Positions 31,688 through 34,249 of a stretch of DNA of 34,249 nt are shown piece after piece (within the stretch, counting starts at the first letter, position 1; each line of letters begins with the position of its first letter). The stretch lies in contig CANQGD010000017.1 of NCBI GenBank assembly GCA_947601445.1, positions 1 to 34,249 of the forward strand. The letters run 5' to 3'. Below the pieces are notes generated by a model. The model searched no databases. It was not told the DNA's origin and was given only the letters and a program-made list of their open reading frames with translations. Made by a program: the position numbers and the translations under genes. Source of the stretch: an uncultured Clostridia bacterium (GTDB taxonomy: Bacteria; Bacillota; Clostridia; Christensenellales; CAG-314).

Positions 31688-32422
31688 ATGACAAAGATCA
31701 AATTGACAATCGAATATATAGGCACCGATTTTTGCGGTTGGCAAAGTCAAAAAAACGGCAATTCGGTGCAGGACGCAATAGAACGCGCATTGGGCAAGTA
31801 TTTCGGTTGCGAGTTTGTGCGCATTTACGGTGCGGGACGTACCGATGTCGGGGTACATGCCAGGGGACAGGTTGCGCATTTCGTTACGGAAAAACCTGTC
31901 AATTGTTACAAGCTGTGTCTCGGAGTGAACACCGCATTGCCCTCTACGATAGCAGTCACTTCCGCCGAAGAAACAGACGACGGTTTTGACGCCCGTTTTT
32001 CCGCTCTGTCCAAAACTTATTGCTACCGTGTTTATATATCTCCCACGCGCAGACCTATGTTGGATTTCAATCATGCGCAGGTCTACAAAAGTTTGGATGT
32101 CGCCGCTATGCGTCGGGCGGCAGCTATGATGGTCGGCACGCACGATTTTGCGGCTTTTCAAAAGACGGGAAGCAATTTGAAAGGAACCGTTCGCACCGTA
32201 AACAGTTTCGAAGTGCAGGAAAACGGCGACGGTACATTGAGTTTTACCGTAAACGGCAATGCTTTTTTATACAATCAGGTGCGCGTAATGTGCGGATTGT
32301 TGATAGAAGTCGGCAAAGGACGTTACGGCACGGAAGATGTAAAAGCAATGCTGAACGGAGTCAAATTGAAATTCAGAACGATGCCCGCCAAAGGGCTTAC
32401 ACTCGAACGCGTATATTACTGA
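31688..32422 (+). CDS. truA: tRNA pseudouridine(38-40) synthase TruA
   Basis: A 244-residue pseudouridine synthase acting on positions 38-40 of the tRNA anticodon arm. The catalytic Asp lies in AGRTDVGVHARGQ. FSALSKTYCYR and the C-terminal NAFLYNQVRVM are family motifs. The start at 31688 follows the ecfT stop by one base and is chosen over an in-frame upstream ATG inside ecfT because the conserved KLTIEYIGTDFCGWQ start follows at once. It has no clear binding site of its own, so translation may be coupled. The ecfA1-ecfA2-ecfT-truA order is the common Bacillota arrangement. Confidence 0.94.
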   Translation: MTKIKLTIEYIGTDFCGWQSQKNGNSVQDAIERALGKYFGCEFVRIYGAGRTDVGVHARGQVAHFVTEKPVNCYKLCLGVNTALPSTIAVTSAEETDDGFDARFSALSKTYCYRVYISPTRRPMLDFNHAQVYKSLDVAAMRRAAAMMVGTHDFAAFQKTGSNLKGTVRTVNSFEVQENGDGTLSFTVNGNAFLYNQVRVMCGLLIEVGKGRYGTEDVKAMLNGVKLKFRTMPAKGLTLERVYY

Positions 32423-32441
32423 TTTTGCTACGAGGTGAAAT

Positions 32442-32792
32442 ATGGCTAATAAAAAACAAATAGTATATCGAGCGTTTTTTTATTTGCTTATTGTATGTAC
32501 AGCGGCATGCGCGGTGACGGCAAGCTGTTTGCTGTCACGTTTTCCGACGGCGAGCTATTGCCTCTACGGCGGAGCCGGTGCGGCGCTTCTCGGACAACTG
32601 CTTTTGGCGATTTGCGGCGTTTTTTCTAAATTCGGCGGCAAATTGTTCGGCTTTGAGCAATGGGCGACTTCGCTCGAAGTGGTATTGGTTTGCGTTTTAT
32701 TTGTCGTTTTGTCACCCATTTTGCTGATACTTTGCGTCGTGGCTGCAATACGCGAATATACTCTGTCTCATCATCGCAAGGCGACAAAATAA
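32442..32792 (+). CDS. Small integral membrane protein, unknown
   Basis: A 116-residue hydrophobic protein with three predicted helices (about residues 10-31, 42-62 and 77-103) and a basic C-terminal tail. AGGTG precedes the ATG, 19 bases after truA, so it is part of the same operon. I do not recognise a family. The hydrophobic content and in-frame spacing make a real gene likely. Confidence 0.65.
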   Translation: MANKKQIVYRAFFYLLIVCTAACAVTASCLLSRFPTASYCLYGGAGAALLGQLLLAICGVFSKFGGKLFGFEQWATSLEVVLVCVLFVVLSPILLILCVVAAIREYTLSHHRKATK

Positions 32793-32821
32793 ATCGGCTT
32801 TATGCCCTCTTGCTTTTGTAA

Positions 32822-32850
32822 AATACCGATTGCCGTTTTGCAACGGTATT
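32822..32850. other. Stem-loop ahead of the hydrolase gene
   Basis: Nested arms (32822-32828 with 32844-32850, then 32830-32833 with 32840-32843, one bulged A) form an 11-bp hairpin with a six-base loop. Neither side has a clean T-run. It may end the ecf-truA transcript or structure the leader of the hydrolase. Confidence 0.5.
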
Positions 32851-32896
32851 GCGGACAAACAATTCAAAAAAAACATCGAACTGTTTCGGAAAAATT

Positions 32897-33805
32897 ATGT
32901 CAAAAAAATCTTTTGCGGCACAAATTACGGCATTGATATTACGTTTCAAATTCAAACGTCCGCGCAGTGCAAGCGTCGCCAAATTGACTAAACAATTTGA
33001 AAAACAAAAACTTCGCGGAGAACAGCCCTATGTGATTCCCAAGAAAATAAAATTCCATTGCAATGTATGTAAATCGGTATTCCGAGGTATGGATATTTAC
33101 ACCTTGACGGGCAGTGCCGCGACTGATTTGACCGTACTTTATTTCAGCGGCAGCGGATATGTACACGGTCCGATGAAATATCATTGGATTATGTGCGACC
33201 GTATTGCAAAGCAATGCAATGCCAAAATTATTTTACCTATATATCCGCTTGCTCCCTTTCACAGCTATCGCGATCTATATGAAGTAATGGTTCCTATGTA
33301 CAACAAATATGTTGCGGATAATCCCGACGAACGTATTATTTTTATGGGCGATTCGGCGGGCGGCGGACTTGCGCTTGCATTTTACGAGTACGCGATCGAA
33401 CGCGGATTGCGTCTGCCGGAGAAAGTGGTGGCGGTTTCGCCATGGGTGGATATTGCAACGGACAATTCCGAAATAAAAAAATTGGCAAGGAAAGACCCTA
33501 TGATTGTACAACATTGCGCGCAGTTGTGGGGCAGACTGTGGGCAGACGGCGGCGATGTTTCCGATTTTATGCTCAGTCCCATTCACTACGCCAATACGGA
33601 AAAACTGACCAATGTTCATATAATTGCGGGAACGGACGGTATTTTGTTTCCCGATATAAAATTATTCTTCGACAAAATAAAAAACAATCCCGGCTGCACG
33701 TTTACGGTCGGTCCGCGTATGAACCATGATTACCCGTTGTATCCCTCGGTGATTCCCGAAGTCAGAAAAGAGCAAAAACACATTATGGATTTAATAACCC
33801 ATTAA
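32897..33805 (+). CDS. Alpha/beta hydrolase, hormone-sensitive-lipase-like
   Basis: A 302-residue esterase of the alpha/beta hydrolase-3 group. The nucleophile elbow is GDSAGGGLA, the acid is in GTDGILFPD and the His is in NHDYPLYP, giving a complete Ser-Asp-His triad. The oxyanion-hole segment (FSGSGYVHGP) replaces the usual HGGG, so the pocket differs from the typical member. There is no signal peptide; the first 30 residues are basic and partly hydrophobic. The start at 32897 has a weak GGAAAA before it; an in-frame ATG at 32849 is within the hairpin. Substrate unknown. Confidence 0.8.
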   Translation: MSKKSFAAQITALILRFKFKRPRSASVAKLTKQFEKQKLRGEQPYVIPKKIKFHCNVCKSVFRGMDIYTLTGSAATDLTVLYFSGSGYVHGPMKYHWIMCDRIAKQCNAKIILPIYPLAPFHSYRDLYEVMVPMYNKYVADNPDERIIFMGDSAGGGLALAFYEYAIERGLRLPEKVVAVSPWVDIATDNSEIKKLARKDPMIVQHCAQLWGRLWADGGDVSDFMLSPIHYANTEKLTNVHIIAGTDGILFPDIKLFFDKIKNNPGCTFTVGPRMNHDYPLYPSVIPEVRKEQKHIMDLITH

Positions 33806-33888
33806 ATATTGCAAATATTTTTGCCGAAAAATTATTTCGGATATTATGCCGTAAAACGTCGATGTAAAGTTTTCCGTCTTTGTCAGAC

Positions 33889-33918
33889 TTGATAAAACTT
33901 TTTTCACAGATATATGAT
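33889..33918 (+). promoter_or_regulatory. Promoter in the right-hand gap
   Basis: TTGATA (33889-33894), an 18-base spacer and TATGAT (33913-33918), with start predicted near 33925. No protein gene with a ribosome binding site follows before the terminator at 34110. Confidence 0.5.
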
Positions 33919-33924
33919 ACGGCA

Positions 33925-34140
33925 AGTGGTTGTTGTCGTATTGCCAAACGTTGCGGCGTTTGAAAACGGCTTTATGCGTCTTTGTGTTTTAGCGGAAGAC
34001 AAAAGCGTATGTTGCCGTTTGACGCGCGGAACAAACAACATATATTTTAATATTTTGTGCAAAAAACAGCGAGAAAAGTTTGTGCGTCTTTCATAGGGAT
34101 TCTATGAATAAGCGGTTTGGCGGTTAGTCAAACCGCTTTT
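33925..34140 (+). ncRNA. Candidate small RNA with long hairpin
   Basis: The stretch between the promoter at 33889 and the terminator at 34110 folds into an imperfect hairpin over 33956-34025. Helices 33956-33959 with 34022-34025, 33964-33970 with 34014-34020 and 33974-33985 with 33999-34010 (11 of 12 pairs) are separated by small bulges, with a 13-base loop. A further small hairpin is at 34092-34106. A 60-codon open frame covers the region but has no ribosome binding site. I do not recognise a known RNA family, though a long rod of this size recalls 6S RNA. Proposed from structure only. Confidence 0.35.
34110..34138 (+). terminator. Intrinsic terminator in the right-hand gap
   Basis: A perfect 10-bp stem (34110-34119 with 34129-34138) with a nine-base loop, followed by a short T-run. 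It would end the candidate small RNA transcript. Confidence 0.75.
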
Positions 34141-34142
34141 AA

Positions 34143-34243
34143 TATGTCCCCAAGTGGGCATATTTTCTTTCCAAGGAAAGCAGGATAAGGATTGTGGGCA
34201 GGTCTGCCCCAATCGATCCTCAAAAGCGGGAAACCCGCCTTTT
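34143..34243. other. Cluster of four stem-loops at the right edge
   Basis: Four consecutive hairpins lie in about 100 bases: 34143-34162; 34167-34180; a longer bulged stem over 34182-34220 (34182-34186 with 34216-34220, 34190-34199 with 34205-34214); and 34222-34243, whose last stem is followed by a T-rich tail and could be a terminator. The density is more than expected by chance and might be a structured RNA, leader or riboswitch of a gene beyond the window. I do not recognise its class. Confidence 0.4.
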
Positions 34244-34249
34244 ATGCCA

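Noticed and set aside
33914-34096. 60-codon open frame in the right-hand gap
   Set aside because: The ATG lies inside the -10 box of a promoter and has no ribosome binding site; composition is not convincing. The region is better explained as a structured RNA.
34171-34190. Resemblance of AAGGAAAGCAGG to the GGAAGGAAGCAG motif of SRP RNA
   Set aside because: The flanking bases do not form the SRP domain IV asymmetric loop and the match is imperfect, so I do not call a 4.5S/SRP RNA.
1-34249. CRISPR arrays, tRNA or rRNA genes, insertion sequences, prophage genes
   Set aside because: No regular spaced repeats, cloverleaf genes, transposase or phage proteins were seen on either strand.

Overview
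The window looks like a chromosomal segment from a low-to-mid-GC anaerobic Clostridia-type Bacillota. Evidence: strong AGGAGG-type ribosome binding sites, TTGACA/TATAAT promoters with 17-base spacers, a SpoIIID sporulation regulator, a reverse rubrerythrin, a group II ECF transporter module, and the clostridial radical SAM TIGR03960/TIGR03936 gene pair. I cannot name the species. I see no rRNA, tRNA, CRISPR array, transposase or prophage gene.

Layout. 1-2200: an AT-rich type II restriction-modification pair on the minus strand that I recognise as HaeIII-like (GGCC), with its own promoter, a rightward promoter facing its 3' end, and a short gene remnant upstream. 2443-5066: a cyclophilin and a TGS-uridine-kinase-type nucleoside kinase, each with its own promoter. 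5085-5345: spoIIID and a terminator shared with a leftward TtcA-like/DUF697 operon (5346-7164). 7227-8039: a 36-residue miniature rubredoxin followed by a reverse rubrerythrin. 8060-18344: one long rightward unit containing a patatin-like lipase, a lipoprotein with about eight Ig-like repeats and a metallo-beta-lactamase (MBL) domain, a membrane-anchored MBL paralogue, and then aroC, aroB, a fused aroA-aroE, aroQ and aroK. These last genes cover every step from DAHP to chorismate. 18367-21153: a very large leftward surface protein. 21288-22076: two half-size TauE/SafE permease genes separated by one in-frame stop. 22238-26906: DEDD exonuclease with a possible BRCT domain, eukaryote-like hexokinase, radical SAM protein and its DUF2344 partner. 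27305-28645: an XRE regulator fused to a membrane domain. 28662-29064: RNase P RNA with promoter and terminator. 29068-32792: ecfA1-ecfA2-ecfT-truA and a small membrane protein. 32897-33805: an alpha/beta hydrolase. 33806-34249: no convincing protein gene, but a promoter, a long imperfect hairpin and several stem-loops.

The most striking global signal is that GGCC, the site of the HaeIII-like system, is nearly absent. By eye I find only four copies in 34 kb, where base composition alone would give on the order of 80-100, while CCGG and GCGC are common. One of the four lies inside RNase P RNA. The other points that stand out are the MBL pair translationally coupled to the shikimate genes, the EPSP synthase-shikimate dehydrogenase fusion, the in-frame split TauE pair, and a candidate small RNA at the right edge.
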